Shown piece by piece: positions 22,539 to 32,150 of a stretch of 47,421 nucleotides of DNA (its first letter is position 1; the number at the start of each line of letters is the position of its first letter). Position numbers and translations under genes: made by a program. Origin of the DNA: Arthrobacter sp. Bi83 (GTDB lineage Bacteria > Actinomycetota > Actinomycetes > Actinomycetales > Micrococcaceae). The stretch is taken from assembly GCF_918698095.1 (NCBI RefSeq), contig NZ_CAKKLY010000036.1:1-47421 (forward strand), written 5' to 3'. The notes under the pieces are model-generated. The model ran no database searches. It had not been told where the DNA came from and saw nothing but the letters and a program-made list of their open reading frames with translations.

Positions 22539-23201
22539 GTGTCTGATCTTCTCACCCAGTCCTTCCGCTTCGCCGATCCCCTCGACCTCGCTGATCTTCG
22601 GACGTATGCCACCCGCGCCAAGGCCATCGACGACGGCGCCATCCGGCTCCAGGCCGCAGGGTCAGTCCTCGCCGCGTACGTCTGCGTGCTCCGCCCCAGG
22701 ATCCTGGGGGAGTCCACGCCCACCATCCTCGGCCTGCGGACGGTGGCCCTGGCGGAGCCGTCCGCAACGGATGTCACGGTGCCGCTGGCAGCCGTCCTTG
22801 ACAGGCTCGCCCGGGCGGGGGAGAACGACGCCGAGCTGCCGGTCCCGCCGTCGACCGTCACCGAATCGTGGGCGGGTGTCGGAGCCCCCCGCAGCGGCTG
22901 GGAGCTGATCGGATCCGTTCCCGACGCCGAACTGCGGAAGACCGCCGAAGCGGGAATCGCCGAGGTCGCCGGACTCGTACCGGACAAGCCCGGCGCCCTT
23001 ATTGTCAACAACGCCCGCGCCGCAGTCTGGGGGCGCGAGCTGGACGGCAGGTCGGGGCTTCCCGCCGGCGCGGCCTTCGCCGCACTCGCACTCGGCTTCC
23101 TCGGCGACGACGAGCAGCGCCTCTACCGTGCCGGGCGCTGGTTCCGACTCAGTGGCAGCCGCGGGCACGTCCTGGCGAGGACGGGTGCCGGCCTGTCCTA
23201 G
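22539..23201 (+). CDS. Conserved hypothetical protein (tesB-divergent)
   Basis: About 220 residues from a GTG. No metal-binding or catalytic motif is obvious. An N-terminal helical region (DLADLRTYATRAKAIDDG) is followed by an Ala/Val-rich core that looks like a compact alpha/beta domain (GSVLAAYVCVLRP, VALAEPSATDVTVPLAAV) and a soluble C-terminal end (GRWFRLSGSRGHVLARTG). I do not recognise a family. The gene stands alone, with globin converging on its 3' side 57 bases away. Confidence 0.7.
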   Translation: MSDLLTQSFRFADPLDLADLRTYATRAKAIDDGAIRLQAAGSVLAAYVCVLRPRILGESTPTILGLRTVALAEPSATDVTVPLAAVLDRLARAGENDAELPVPPSTVTESWAGVGAPRSGWELIGSVPDAELRKTAEAGIAEVAGLVPDKPGALIVNNARAAVWGRELDGRSGLPAGAAFAALALGFLGDDEQRLYRAGRWFRLSGSRGHVLARTGAGLS

Positions 23202-23258
23202 CCGGCCGCCTTCGCCAGAATCGGTCAGGGAGTGCCTCAGTCCAAGGCCTACGGGTTC

Positions 23259-23717
23259 CTAGGACCCTGACGGGCTGTTGACCATGGAGAGCGCGGCACG
23301 CTCCATGTAGTCCCACAGGGTTCCCTCGTAGAGCGGGGGCAGCTGCAGGGCGTCCACGGCAGCGCGCATGTGGTGCAGCCAGCGGTCCTTGGCCTCAGGT
23401 GTGACCTGGAAGGGTATGTGGCGCATTCGCAGCCGCGGGTGGCCGCGTTCTTCGCCGTAGGTGGTGGGGCCGCCCCAGTACTGCTCAAGGAACATCAGGA
23501 ACCGCCGCTTGGCCGGGCCAAGATCCTCTTCCGGGTACATGGGACGCAGGAGCGGATCGGTTGCCACGCCGTCGTAGAACACGTCGATGAGTTTTACGAA
23601 CGTTTCGTGCCCGCCCACGGCGTCGAAAAAGTTGTCCGTGTAGCCCGGCTGGCTGAAGGGATCATTGCGCATCAGCTGCCTGGGCGCGCCGGGTTCGGAT
23701 GGTGTGGGACTGGTCAT
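23259..23717 (-). CDS. glbO: Group II truncated haemoglobin (GlbO-type)
   Basis: 152 residues, a 2-on-2 globin with an N-terminal extension. Key residues are the B10/E helices region (FFDAVGGHETFVKLIDVFYDG), the proximal His in HPRLRMRH and the Trp (G8) in AKDRWLHHMRAAVD that marks group II/III. TrHbO proteins bind O2/CO and are linked to oxygen transfer and peroxide/NO resistance in mycobacteria. It is followed, or preceded on this strand, by the MscS gene, with three bases between the MscS stop and the globin start; the two may form an operon, MscS first. Functional detail is from the family. Confidence 0.92.
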   Translation of the reverse strand: MTSPTPSEPGAPRQLMRNDPFSQPGYTDNFFDAVGGHETFVKLIDVFYDGVATDPLLRPMYPEEDLGPAKRRFLMFLEQYWGGPTTYGEERGHPRLRMRHIPFQVTPEAKDRWLHHMRAAVDALQLPPLYEGTLWDYMERAALSMVNSPSGS

Positions 23718-23719
23718 GG

Positions 23720-24391
23720 CTATTCTCCGGCCTTCTGCTGCGGTCCGTGCTGGGCTTCGGCCTCGAGCGGCCCGTCTCCTGGCTCATCGGCGGGAGCCAC
23801 GTAGTTGCCCTGCGACCGGTTTCCGACGCGGAGGATCTCACCGTTGCGCAGGTACCAGATCGCACCATTGTCGTCGCGGACGCGGGTAATCCTCAGGCCA
23901 ATCGACTCCACGACGCCCACGACTTCGCTGGTCTCGATGATGTCACCGATCCCGTACTGGTCCTCGATCGTGATGAAGATGCCGGCCAGGAAGTCGCGGA
24001 TCAGCTGCTGGGCGCCAAAGCCGATGGCGATGCCGAGGATACCGACGCTGGTCAGCAGCGGCGCCACGTCGACGTCGAGATTCTTGAGCACGTAGATGCT
24101 GGTGATGACCGCGATGACCACCCCCACCACACTGTTCAGCAGCGATCCGATGGTATTGGCCCGCTGGACCCGCCGCTCATGGTCCAGGGCCCGCAGCGCG
24201 GGGGCGACCCACTTGAAGTGGGGCTTCTTGAACAGCGCTGTTCCGCTGGCGACCCGCTTGGTGATCCGTGAGATCACGAAGCTTGCCAGCAGCCACAGGA
24301 TGATGCCCGCGCCGAGGCTGATCGCGATTCCGGCGACGTCGAACCCGGTGGGTTCCAGCGAGGCCGAAGGCGTTGTAAACATGCTGTACAT
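23720..24391 (-). CDS. Small-conductance mechanosensitive channel (MscS family)
   Basis: 223 residues. Two membrane segments near the N-terminus (VAGIAISLGAGIILWLLASF and SLLNSVVGVVIAVITSIYVL) are followed by a third with the MscS pore helix signature (TSVGILGIAIGFGAQQLIRD), then the beta domain (FLAGIFITIEDQYGIGDIIE). The cytoplasmic vestibule is short, ending after the beta domain and a Gly/Pro/Glu tail. It gates with membrane tension to release solutes on osmotic down-shock. The co-directional globin gene begins three bases after its stop codon. Confidence 0.9.
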   Translation of the reverse strand: MYSMFTTPSASLEPTGFDVAGIAISLGAGIILWLLASFVISRITKRVASGTALFKKPHFKWVAPALRALDHERRVQRANTIGSLLNSVVGVVIAVITSIYVLKNLDVDVAPLLTSVGILGIAIGFGAQQLIRDFLAGIFITIEDQYGIGDIIETSEVVGVVESIGLRITRVRDDNGAIWYLRNGEILRVGNRSQGNYVAPADEPGDGPLEAEAQHGPQQKAGE

Positions 24392-24496
24392 CTGCAGGGA
24401 TGCTCCTTGTTGCTCTCCGGCGCCAGCCGGATTCCCCGCCGGCGTTCGCGGCGGCTGGACTCGTTCCCTTTTAAGCCTAGCGGGGTATGCCGGTGG

Positions 24497-24976
24497 CTAG
24501 CTTCCTGCCGCTGTGGTAACGGGAACGTGCATTACGGGGAAATTTACGCTGCGGGCGATGAAACAAACCTGGTTGGCCTGCCGGTGCATCTCCTCGGCGA
24601 GCCCCACGTGGACAGGATCACCCACTTCCACACGCGGATGGAGCGTCACGTTTTCGAACTGGCCGCTTCCGTCGCGGTTGACGCGCATGAGGCCGGAGGC
24701 ATTGTCCTCATAGGACAGGACGACGACGCCGTGCCGCACCGCGACGTGCAGGAAGGACAGCATGTGGCACTGCGCCAGCGCCGTGAGCAGCAGCTGCTCC
24801 GGGTTGTACCGCGAGCGGTCGCCGTGGAATGTGGGGTCGGCCGAGCCCTTGAGGACCGGCAGCCCGGGAATCTCGACGTCGTGGTCCCGGGAATACTCCC
24901 GATACGACGACGTGCCGCTTCCAAGGTTGCCGGTCCATCGAACAGTCAGCGAATAGTGATGCTCGTCAAGGGCCAT
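24497..24976 (-). CDS. OsmC/Ohr family protein
   Basis: 159 residues of the OsmC peroxidase-like fold: an N-terminal beta-sheet (SLTVRWTGNLG, SRDHDVEIPG, GSADPTFHG) and two long helices. The redox-active cysteines Cys70 (TALAQCHMLSFLH) and Cys138 (QANQVCFIARS) are present, and Arg is near the first; OsmC/Ohr proteins use such a pair to reduce hydroperoxides. The pattern (NPEQLLLTALAQC) is closer to the OsmC-like branch than Ohr. It follows pepN with 31 bases between. Confidence 0.88.
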   Translation of the reverse strand: MALDEHHYSLTVRWTGNLGSGTSSYREYSRDHDVEIPGLPVLKGSADPTFHGDRSRYNPEQLLLTALAQCHMLSFLHVAVRHGVVVLSYEDNASGLMRVNRDGSGQFENVTLHPRVEVGDPVHVGLAEEMHRQANQVCFIARSVNFPVMHVPVTTAAGS

Positions 24977-25007
24977 GCCGCCAGTTTAGATGCCTGCGGG
25001 CCGTCGC

Positions 25008-27569
25008 CTAGACGTCAGCTGCACGTGCCCGCAAGGCCCGGGCAACGCCGTCGCGGTTTTCCAGCATCATGCGGCGCAGCGCCGCGCTGTCCTCGGGAAG
25101 CGCCGCGAGGAACTCGTCCGTCCGGTCCACGGTGGCCTGGGTGGTCAGCTGTGCCGGGTAAAGCCCGACGACGATCTGCTGGGCCAGTGCATTGGTGCGC
25201 TGGGCGACAATCCCCGGTACGGCGTCGAAGTACTTCCCGGCATAGGGCTCAAGCAGTTCCGTGTCCAGCACCCGCGTGAAGCCGGCGACGGCCGAGGCCT
25301 GAATGGCGTTGGACAGCTCGCCCTTTTCCACGATGGATTCCCAGGCCGCCGCCTTGGCCTCGGGGGTGGGGATGGCAGCCTTGGCCAGCGCGGCCGCGTT
25401 CTGGCCGCTGGAGGTGTTGTCCCGCTGCCGCTCGGCGTCGATCTGCTCCTGGCCCATCCGTCCGCCCACCACGAGTGCTGCCAGGAGTTCCCACCGCAGG
25501 TCCTGGTCCACCGTCAGCCCGGGCAGCGCGACGGAGCCGTCCAGCAGCCCGGCAACCGCGTCCAGCTGCTGTTCGCTTCGGGCCAGCAGAGCGTAGGACT
25601 TGATGAACTGGAGCTGGGCATCGGATCCGCCCGGCACCGTCGAGGCGAGATCCCAAAGCCTGTCTCCGGCTGCCACGATGGTGGCCTCACGGTGTTCCCC
25701 GGCCACGTAGAAAGTAAGCGTGGTGGCCAGCTGACGCAGCTGCACAAGGATCACCGACGAGTCACTTTCAGAGGCGATGTTGGCCAGGATCAGGTCCACG
25801 TAGCCGCGCGCTGGCGTCTCGCCGTCGCGGGCAGCGTCCCAGGCCGATCCCCAGACGAGCGTGCGGGGCAGGCTCTCCCGGAAGTCCTTCAGGTGCGACT
25901 TGGCCGTGGCCAGCGATTTTTCGTCCAGCCGGACCTTGGCGTAGGCGAGGTCGTCGTCGTTGAGCAGGATGAGGTCCGGCCGCCGCAGCCCCGCCAGCGC
26001 TGCCACCTCGGTGCGTTCGCCGTCGATGTCGAGCTCCTCGCGGTGGACGCGCTCCAGCTTGCCGTCGTCTGTGACGTCGTAGAAACCCACGGCGAGCCGG
26101 TGCGGGCGGAGGGTCGGCTGCGCGGCAACGGCTGACTGCAGGATGGCGAAACCGGTGATGGTGCCGTCCGCGTCCACTGTCAGTTCGGGCTGGAGCGTGT
26201 TCACCCCTGCGGTTTCGAGCCAGAGGCGGCCCCATCGGTCCAGGTCACGTCCACTTGCTTTCTCCAGTTCACTCATCAGGTCGCCCAGCTCGGTGTTGCC
26301 CCAGGCATGCTTGGCGAAGTACTCCCTGACACCGGACATGAACTGCTCCGGGCCCACCCATGCCACCAGCTGCCGCAGCACGGAAGCACCTTTGGCGTAG
26401 GTGATGCCGTCGAAGTTGACCTCCACGTCCTGAAGGTCGTTGATCTCGGCGAAGATCGGGTGTGTGGTGGGGAGCTGGTCCTGGCGGTAGGCCCACGACT
26501 TTTCCACCGACGCGAAGGTGGTCCATGCGCTCTGGAACTTGGTGTTCTCTACTGCGGCGAGGTGGGACATGTATTCGGCAAAGGATTCATTGAGCCAGAG
26601 GTCATTCCACCAGCGCATGGTGACGAGGTCGCCGAACCACATGTGCGCCAGCTCGTGCAGGACGGTGATGGCGCGGCGCTCCACCTGCGCTTCGGGGACC
26701 TTCCCGCGGAAGACGTAGCCCTCCAGGATGGTCACGGCCCCGGCATTCTCCATGGCGCCGGCGTTGAACTCCGGCACGAACAGCTGGTCGTACTTTTCGA
26801 ACGGGTACGGGCAGCCGAACTGCGCCTCGAAGAACTCAAACCCCTGGCGGGTCAGTTCAAAGATGTTGTCAGCGTCCAGGTACTGCATCAAAGACTTGCG
26901 GGCGAACACGCCGAGCGGAATGACGCGGCCGTCGGATCCCGTGACGTCGCTGCGCACCGACTGGTACGGCCCGGCGATCAGGGCCGTCACGTAGGAGGAG
27001 AGCCGCGGCGTGGGGGTGAATTCCCAGACCGAGCGGGCGCCGCCGTCTGCTCCGGGCGAAGTTTCCACCGGCGACGGCGTGGGGGAGTTGGAGACGACGT
27101 CCCAGTGTGACGGTGCCGTCACTGTGAACTTGAACGTCGCCTTGAGGTCCGGCTGCTCGAACACAGCGAACATGCGGCGCGAATCCGGCACCTCGAACTG
27201 CGTGTAGAGGTAGACCTCACCGTCCACGGGATCAACGAAACGGTGGAGCCCCTCTCCGGTGTTCATGTAGGGGGTGTCCGCCACCACGGTGAGCTCGTTT
27301 TGCGCGGAGAGGTCCGCCAGTCGGATGCGGATGCCGTCGGAGACCGCCGCAGGGTCGAGTTCGCGGCCATTCAGGGTCACGCTGTGAACGGTCTCGGTCA
27401 CGGCGTCAATGAAGCTGGAGGACCCGGGGGCAGCGCTGAACTTTACGGTGGTGGTGGAGCCGAAGACCTTCCCGCCCCTGGTCAGGTCCAGGCGGACATC
27501 GTAGGACTCGACGGCGATCAGATCGGCGCGCTCACGTGCTTCGGCGCGCGTCAGGTTCATTCCTGGCAA
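25008..27569 (-). CDS. pepN: Aminopeptidase N (M1 family)
   Basis: An 853-residue zinc metallopeptidase that removes N-terminal residues from peptides, downstream of the Clp and proteasome systems. The exopeptidase motif GAMEN is at 271-275, the zinc motif HELAH at 305-309, with the third ligand Glu328 in LNES; the C-terminal half is ERAP-like helical (from ~540). It is of the length usual for the actinobacterial enzyme and begins MPGMNLTRAEARERADL; the Met at residue 4 is an alternative start. The convergent neighbour is none; it is divergent from the DUF1648 protein, with 124 bases between. Confidence 0.95.
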   Translation of the reverse strand: MPGMNLTRAEARERADLIAVESYDVRLDLTRGGKVFGSTTTVKFSAAPGSSSFIDAVTETVHSVTLNGRELDPAAVSDGIRIRLADLSAQNELTVVADTPYMNTGEGLHRFVDPVDGEVYLYTQFEVPDSRRMFAVFEQPDLKATFKFTVTAPSHWDVVSNSPTPSPVETSPGADGGARSVWEFTPTPRLSSYVTALIAGPYQSVRSDVTGSDGRVIPLGVFARKSLMQYLDADNIFELTRQGFEFFEAQFGCPYPFEKYDQLFVPEFNAGAMENAGAVTILEGYVFRGKVPEAQVERRAITVLHELAHMWFGDLVTMRWWNDLWLNESFAEYMSHLAAVENTKFQSAWTTFASVEKSWAYRQDQLPTTHPIFAEINDLQDVEVNFDGITYAKGASVLRQLVAWVGPEQFMSGVREYFAKHAWGNTELGDLMSELEKASGRDLDRWGRLWLETAGVNTLQPELTVDADGTITGFAILQSAVAAQPTLRPHRLAVGFYDVTDDGKLERVHREELDIDGERTEVAALAGLRRPDLILLNDDDLAYAKVRLDEKSLATAKSHLKDFRESLPRTLVWGSAWDAARDGETPARGYVDLILANIASESDSSVILVQLRQLATTLTFYVAGEHREATIVAAGDRLWDLASTVPGGSDAQLQFIKSYALLARSEQQLDAVAGLLDGSVALPGLTVDQDLRWELLAALVVGGRMGQEQIDAERQRDNTSSGQNAAALAKAAIPTPEAKAAAWESIVEKGELSNAIQASAVAGFTRVLDTELLEPYAGKYFDAVPGIVAQRTNALAQQIVVGLYPAQLTTQATVDRTDEFLAALPEDSAALRRMMLENRDGVARALRARAADV

Positions 27570-27693
27570 GGTTGGGCCTCCTGAGGGGTGGTGGGTCGTT
27601 ACTGTGAAGCCATTGTTTCATTTCCCGGTTCTTTGGCAAGTTGCGTGGATCACTTTCCCGGTCCCGGCGGCGCCGCAGGGGTAGCGTTAACGC

Positions 27694-28710
27694 ATGGGAA
27701 AGTTCCTCGATTCGGTGGACATCAAAGCGCTGCGCTTCGCAGTAGGGTTTCCCGTCCTGCTTGCGGCTGCCTTTGCGCTGAGCGCCGCATTTCTGCGTCC
27801 CGACCTTCCGGAACCGCTGGCGGTCCGCTGGAACGACGACGGCGGCATCAGCTTTGCGCCGTTTGCCGCCTACGTGGGGGTCGGGGCCGCGATGATCGTG
27901 GCCGCCGGCTGGCTCGTTCTCCTGCAGGCTGTCCCTGTTTCCCGGCCCACGGTGATGCGCCGCATCATGATGGGGGCCGGCCTGACGGTGAGCCTGTTCG
28001 TGACGAGCGTCCTGGCCGCCGGCCTGGTGGGACAGGCGGGCCTGGCCGACGCTCGGGAATCCCGGGTGGACCTCATCGTGCTGGCCATGGGCAGCGGCGC
28101 CGCTCTTTCGCTCGGCGTCATCCTGGGATTCGTTTTCAAGGCGGACCAGCAGTGGACGCCGGAGGACGACCGGGCCCTCCGGCACGCCCTGGAGCTTGAG
28201 CTCGACCCCGAGTTGGCCAGCGATTCGATCAGGCTATGGGTGCACGCCCGCAGCTCTGTCTTTGTCATGATCGGTATCGCCAGCCTGTTCCCGGCGTCCC
28301 TTGTTTCGATTGCCGTTCCCTGGCTGGGTGCACTGTTGGTTGCTGCGGCCCTTGTCGGCGCTGCCTTCCTCTTCGCCCGAGTCACCGCAGACCGCAGCGG
28401 GCTGCGGGTTTTCGTTGCCGGAATACTGAGGGTGGTGAACATTCCGGCGGAGGCCATCTCGGCGGCCGCTCCGGCGGACGTCCGCGCCGCCGACTACGGC
28501 GGCTGGGGCTACCGCCACCACGGCGGAACAGCAGCTGTGCTCGTGAGCAGTGGGCCCGCCGTCGTGGTCCGCAAGACCGACGGCCACCGGCTGGCGGTGA
28601 GTGGCGGAAACCCTGCCTCGGCAGAGCGCCTCGCTGAAGTACTGACGCGCGTGGCCGCGCGTGCCCGGAACGAGGGCCGCTCTCCTTCCCAGGGCGATGC
28701 CGGCGCGTAA
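27694..28710 (+). CDS. Membrane protein with DUF1648-type region
   Basis: 338 residues with about six membrane segments: FAVGFPVLLAAAFALSAAFL, GVGAAMIVAAGWLVLLQAV, GAGLTVSLFVTSVLAAGL, VLAMGSGAALSLGVILGF, and a pair around residues 185-230. The pattern PEPLAVRWNDDGGIS after the first span is the DUF1648 signature, seen in SdpI-like immunity and MATE-distant proteins. A soluble C-terminal domain (from ~235, VTADRSGLRVFVAG) follows. The role is unknown in actinobacteria. It starts divergently from pepN. Confidence 0.72.
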   Translation: MGKFLDSVDIKALRFAVGFPVLLAAAFALSAAFLRPDLPEPLAVRWNDDGGISFAPFAAYVGVGAAMIVAAGWLVLLQAVPVSRPTVMRRIMMGAGLTVSLFVTSVLAAGLVGQAGLADARESRVDLIVLAMGSGAALSLGVILGFVFKADQQWTPEDDRALRHALELELDPELASDSIRLWVHARSSVFVMIGIASLFPASLVSIAVPWLGALLVAAALVGAAFLFARVTADRSGLRVFVAGILRVVNIPAEAISAAAPADVRAADYGGWGYRHHGGTAAVLVSSGPAVVVRKTDGHRLAVSGGNPASAERLAEVLTRVAARARNEGRSPSQGDAGA

Positions 28711-28814
28711 TTTGCACGACATCACGGGAACCGGACCTAGTACTCTTGGACCTGTTGATTTGACCTGTACCAGCCCGGCCGCGCCCCGGTGCTCATGACT
28801 GAACGGAAGCCACC

Positions 28815-29309
28815 GTGACCACAACTCCTGCATACCCGCGGGTCCACATCGCCACCGACCACGCCGGCATGGAGCTGAGCGCCCACCTGGTCAGCCACCT
28901 GTCGGCCAAGGGTTACGACGTGGTGGACCACGGGCCGAAGGAATACGACGCACTGGACGACTATCCGTCGTTCTGCATCAACGCTGCGCTCGCTGTCGTG
29001 GCGGACCAAGAGGCGGGAGTCCACTCCCTCGGCATCGTGCTGGGCGGCTCCGGAAACGGCGAACAGATCGCTGCGAACAAGGTCAAGGGTGTCCGCGCTG
29101 CCCTTGCCTGGAACCATTCCACGGCCACCCTGGCCCGGCAGCACAACGACGCCAACGTCGTCGCCGTTGGGGGACGGCAGCACAGCGTTGACGAGGCCAC
29201 CGCCCTGATCGAGGCATTCCTGGAGGAACCCTTCAGCAACGACGAGCGCCACATCCGCCGCATCGGAAAGATCGCCGCCTACGAAACCAGCGGCGAGGTC
29301 ATCGAGTAG
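28815..29309 (+). CDS. rpiB: Ribose-5-phosphate isomerase B
   Basis: 164 residues, an isomerase of the pentose phosphate pathway converting ribose-5-phosphate and ribulose-5-phosphate. Recognisable are IATDHAGMELSAHLVSHL, YPSFC, and the GGSGNGEQIAANKVKGVRAA signature. The SGNGE sequence places a Glu as the likely catalytic base, as in the mycobacterial enzyme, rather than the Cys of the E. coli RpiB. The start is GTG. The stop TAG overlaps the nei GTG start by one base, as expected for the actinobacterial rpiB-nei pair. Confidence 0.94.
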   Translation: MTTTPAYPRVHIATDHAGMELSAHLVSHLSAKGYDVVDHGPKEYDALDDYPSFCINAALAVVADQEAGVHSLGIVLGGSGNGEQIAANKVKGVRAALAWNHSTATLARQHNDANVVAVGGRQHSVDEATALIEAFLEEPFSNDERHIRRIGKIAAYETSGEVIE

Positions 29310-30244
29310 TGCCCGAGGGGCATTCCATCCACCGGCTGGCCCGCCAGTTCGGTGACGTATTCGCTGGCGGACGGCTCGCCGTCTCCAGCCCCCAGGGCCG
29401 CTTCGCCGCGGGCGCAGCTCTGCTTAACGGCCACACTCTGGTCAACGCCGACGCTCACGGGAAGCACCTGTTCCTGCACTTCGAGCACGGAATGGTGCTG
29501 CACGTCCACCTGGGACTCTACGGCGCCTGGGACTTCGGCGGCGACGGCGAGTTCCGCGGCGCGTCCAGCATCGGCGCGCCCCGCAGGGTGGGGGAGCGTG
29601 AGGTGGCCGGCGAAACCGGCGTGGACCTGCCCGCGTACGCCGGCCCGCCGGCGCCTGTGGGTGCCGTGCGGGTGCGGCTGGCAGGCGAACACGGCTGGGC
29701 AGATTTGCGCGGCGCCACCACGTGTGCGGCCATCACGGAGGACGAAGCGGCGGCGGTCCTCGGGAGGCTCGGCCCCGATCCGCTTCACAATCCGGGTCCG
29801 CTGCGCACTCCGTATCCCCTGAATGAAGCGAACGTCAACCGTGAAGACTTCGTCCAGCGGGTTCTGGGGCGCAGAACGCCGGTGGCGACGCTGCTGATGG
29901 ACCAGAAGGTGATTGCCGGCGTCGGGAATGTGTACCGGGCCGAGGTGCTCTTCCGCCAGCGGCTTGACCCCCTGCTCCCGGGCCGGGCGCTCACGGCAGC
30001 CGTTGCAGGCCGCATCTGGGATGACACAGCCGCCGTGATGTCCGACGGCGTCCGCGATGGCCGGATCATCACCACAACCCCCGGCTTCTGGAGCGATAAG
30101 ACCTCGCTGCCGCCCACGGAGGAAGCACATTTCGTCTACCGGCGGCACGGGCAGCCGTGCCGGGTGTGCGGCACTCCGGTGGCTCTCGCAGAGCATGCCG
30201 CCCGCAAGCTCTACTGGTGCCCGCTGTGCCAAAGCTCGGCGTGA
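29309..30244 (+). CDS. nei: Fpg/Nei-family DNA glycosylase (endonuclease VIII-like)
   Basis: 311 residues. The start GTG is followed by Pro2-Glu3, the catalytic pair that excises oxidised bases and cleaves the DNA (beta/delta elimination). Downstream features are the helix-2-turn-helix region (VATLLMDQKVIAGVGNVYRAEVLFRQ) and the C-terminal zinc finger (CRVCGTPV ... YWCPLCQ, four Cys). It resembles mycobacterial Nei1, which also follows rpiB. Substrates (oxidised pyrimidines versus 8-oxoG) cannot be told from sequence. It overlaps rpiB by one base. Confidence 0.92.
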   Translation: MPEGHSIHRLARQFGDVFAGGRLAVSSPQGRFAAGAALLNGHTLVNADAHGKHLFLHFEHGMVLHVHLGLYGAWDFGGDGEFRGASSIGAPRRVGEREVAGETGVDLPAYAGPPAPVGAVRVRLAGEHGWADLRGATTCAAITEDEAAAVLGRLGPDPLHNPGPLRTPYPLNEANVNREDFVQRVLGRRTPVATLLMDQKVIAGVGNVYRAEVLFRQRLDPLLPGRALTAAVAGRIWDDTAAVMSDGVRDGRIITTTPGFWSDKTSLPPTEEAHFVYRRHGQPCRVCGTPVALAEHAARKLYWCPLCQSSA

Positions 30245-30312
30245 GCAGACGGTCCGGCTCAACGGCCGGCCACAGCCTCCGTTGCAGCAGATCCGGGAAC
30301 GAATGCAGGAAC

Positions 30313-30341
30313 AAAAAAGGGCCCCTCACCGAGGGGCCCTT
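30313..30341 (-). terminator. Terminator of tRNA-Gly
   Basis: AAGGGCCCCTC (30317-30327) pairs perfectly with GAGGGGCCCTT (30331-30341) around ACC. Read leftward, TTTTTT (complement of A30313-30318) follows, so it is an intrinsic terminator six bases after the tRNA-Gly 3' end. Confidence 0.8.
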
Positions 30342-30346
30342 CGCCG

Positions 30347-30417
30347 AGGGGACGACGGGAATCGAACCCGCGTAATCAGTTTGGAAGACTGAGGCTTTAC
30401 CATTAAGCTACGTCCCC
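30347..30417 (-). tRNA. tRNA-Gly (TCC anticodon)
   Basis: Read leftward: acceptor GGGGACG/CGTCCCC with discriminator T, D arm GCTTAATGGTAAAGC, anticodon loop CTTCCAA (anticodon TCC) on a TCAGT/ACTGA stem, T arm GGTTCGATTCC. It is divergent from tRNA-Pro, with 133 bases between. Confidence 0.95.
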
Positions 30418-30550
30418 GAAAGAAAGCAGTTGTCGCAACTGCGGATCTTCGGGCTGGCTGTTGAAGCCGGATATAACTAAACCTAATTCATGCCCCACGT
30501 GTCAAATGTGCAAAGCCGGCGGGTATGAACGTAGACTGTCCTGTGCATTA

Positions 30551-30625
30551 CGGGGTGTAGCTCAGCTTGGCTAGAGCGCCTGCTTTGGGAGCAGGAAGTC
30601 GCAGGTTCAAATCCTGTCACCCCGA
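30551..30625 (+). tRNA. tRNA-Pro (TGG anticodon)
   Basis: Acceptor CGGGGTG/CACCCCG with discriminator A, D arm GCTCAGCTTGGCTAGAGC, anticodon loop TTTGGGA (anticodon TGG) on a CCTGC/GCAGG stem, T arm GGTTCAAATCC. A TAGACT -10-like element near 30532 fits a promoter just upstream. A GC-rich stem-loop (30626-30657) follows before trigger factor. Confidence 0.95.
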
Positions 30626-30704
30626 CTCTGCGGCCCGGGCCGATGGCCTGGGCAGAGAATCGCGATTGCAGAACCCCATCCAACAAATCAGGAGTACTTA
30701 GACT

Positions 30705-32087
30705 GTGAAGAGCGCTGTCGAGAACCTCACCCCCACGCGGGTCAAGCTCAATGTTGAGGTCCCCTTTGAGGAATTGAAGCCCAGCATCGAAGAGGCATAC
30801 AAGACTGTTGCTTCCCAGATCCAGGTCCCTGGCTTCCGTAAGGGCAAGGTTCCCTCCAAGCTGATCGACCAGCGCGTTGGCCGCGGCTACGTGCTGGAGA
30901 CCGCCATCAACGAGGGCCTCAACGGCTGGTACCAGGCCGCCGTCCAGGAATCGGGCATCCGTCCGCTGAGCCGCCCCGAAGTTGAGATCACCGAGGTTCC
31001 GGACCCGTCGGCAACCGACGGTGAACTCAAGTTCCACGCCGAGGTTGACGTCCGCCCGGAGATCGAACTCCCGGAATACGCAGGCATCAAGGTCGAGGTG
31101 GCTGCAGCAGAGTCCTCCGACGCCGACGTCGACAAGGCTCTGGATGAGCTGCGCGGCCGCTTCGGCACGCTGAAGTCCGTGGACCGCCCGGCGGCCGAGG
31201 GCGACTTCCTCACCATCGACATCACGGCCACCATCGACGGCGCAGAGGTGGACTCCGCTTCCGGTCTGTCCTACCAGGTTGGCGCCGGCACCATGCTCGA
31301 GGGCATGGACGAGGCAGTCACCGGCCTGAGTGCCGATGAGGACGCCATCTTCGACACCACCCTCGTAGGTGGCGACCACGCCGGCGAAGCCGCCCAGGTC
31401 AAGGTAGTGGTCAAGTCCGTCAAGGAGCGCGAGCTGCCCGAGGCAAACGACGACTTCGCCCAGCTGGCATCCGAGTTCGACACCCTTGCCGAGCTGCGTG
31501 AGGACCTTGCCAAGCAGGCTGCCGACTCCAAGGTCGTCGAGCAGGGCGTCGAAGCCCGCGACAAGGTCCTGGACAAGCTTGTTGAGCTCGTTCAGGTTCC
31601 CGTCCCGGAATCCGTTGTTGAAGAGCAGCTCGAGCAGCACTTCAACGCCGAGAACGCCCACGGTGAAGGCGAGCATGACACCGAGGAGCACCGCGCCGAG
31701 GTCAAGGCCAACACGGAGCGCGCCTTCCAGAACGAAATCATCCTCGACGCCATCGCCGAGAAAGAGGAAGTGGGCGTCAGCCAGAACGAGCTGATCGACT
31801 ACATCGTCACCACTGCCAGCCAGTACGGCATGGACCCGAACCAGTTCGCCCAGATCATCGATCAGAGCGGCCAGGTGCCCATGATGGTGTCCGAGGTCCG
31901 CCGCCGCAAGGCACTGGCCGTCGTGCTCGGCCAGGCAGAGGTCACGGACTCCGAGGGCAACAAGGTTGACCTGAGCGACTTCGTCCGTCCTGCCGGCGAG
32001 GACGAGGCCGCGGCCGCCGAAGAAGAAGCTGCTGACGATGCAGCCGAGGTCGTCGCCAGCGACGATCCCGCAGCTGTGAAGTTCTAG
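30705..32087 (+). CDS. tig: Trigger factor
   Basis: A 460-residue ribosome-bound chaperone with peptidyl-prolyl isomerase activity. The N-terminal ribosome-binding region carries [17 protein letters not shown] (the GFRxGKxP motif), the middle has the FKBP-like isomerase ([18 protein letters not shown] and onward to [14 protein letters not shown]), and the C-terminal arms form a long helical segment (~250-400). The last ~40 residues are Glu/Ala/Asp-rich. The start is GTG with AGGAG ten bases upstream. It precedes the clpP pair, as in other actinobacteria, and is followed by a 34-base palindromic terminator. Confidence 0.96.
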   Translation: MKSAVENLTPTRVKLNVEVPFEELKPSIEEAYKTVASQIQVPGFRKGKVPSKLIDQRVGRGYVLETAINEGLNGWYQAAVQESGIRPLSRPEVEITEVPDPSATDGELKFHAEVDVRPEIELPEYAGIKVEVAAAESSDADVDKALDELRGRFGTLKSVDRPAAEGDFLTIDITATIDGAEVDSASGLSYQVGAGTMLEGMDEAVTGLSADEDAIFDTTLVGGDHAGEAAQVKVVVKSVKERELPEANDDFAQLASEFDTLAELREDLAKQAADSKVVEQGVEARDKVLDKLVELVQVPVPESVVEEQLEQHFNAENAHGEGEHDTEEHRAEVKANTERAFQNEIILDAIAEKEEVGVSQNELIDYIVTTASQYGMDPNQFAQIIDQSGQVPMMVSEVRRRKALAVVLGQAEVTDSEGNKVDLSDFVRPAGEDEAAAAEEEAADDAAEVVASDDPAAVKF

Positions 32088-32113
32088 CAGCTGTCTCGCA
32101 CTGACAGCTTAAC

Positions 32114-32150
32114 GGCAGCCCCCGGATCCGCGGATCCGGGGGCTGCCGTG
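32114..32150 (+). terminator. Terminator after trigger factor
   Basis: A 34-base perfect palindrome: GGCAGCCCCCGGATCCG (32114-32130) pairs with CGGATCCGGGGGCTGCC (32131-32147), with almost no loop; GTGTTT follows. It is a plausible, though T-poor, terminator separating tig from clpP1. Confidence 0.6.
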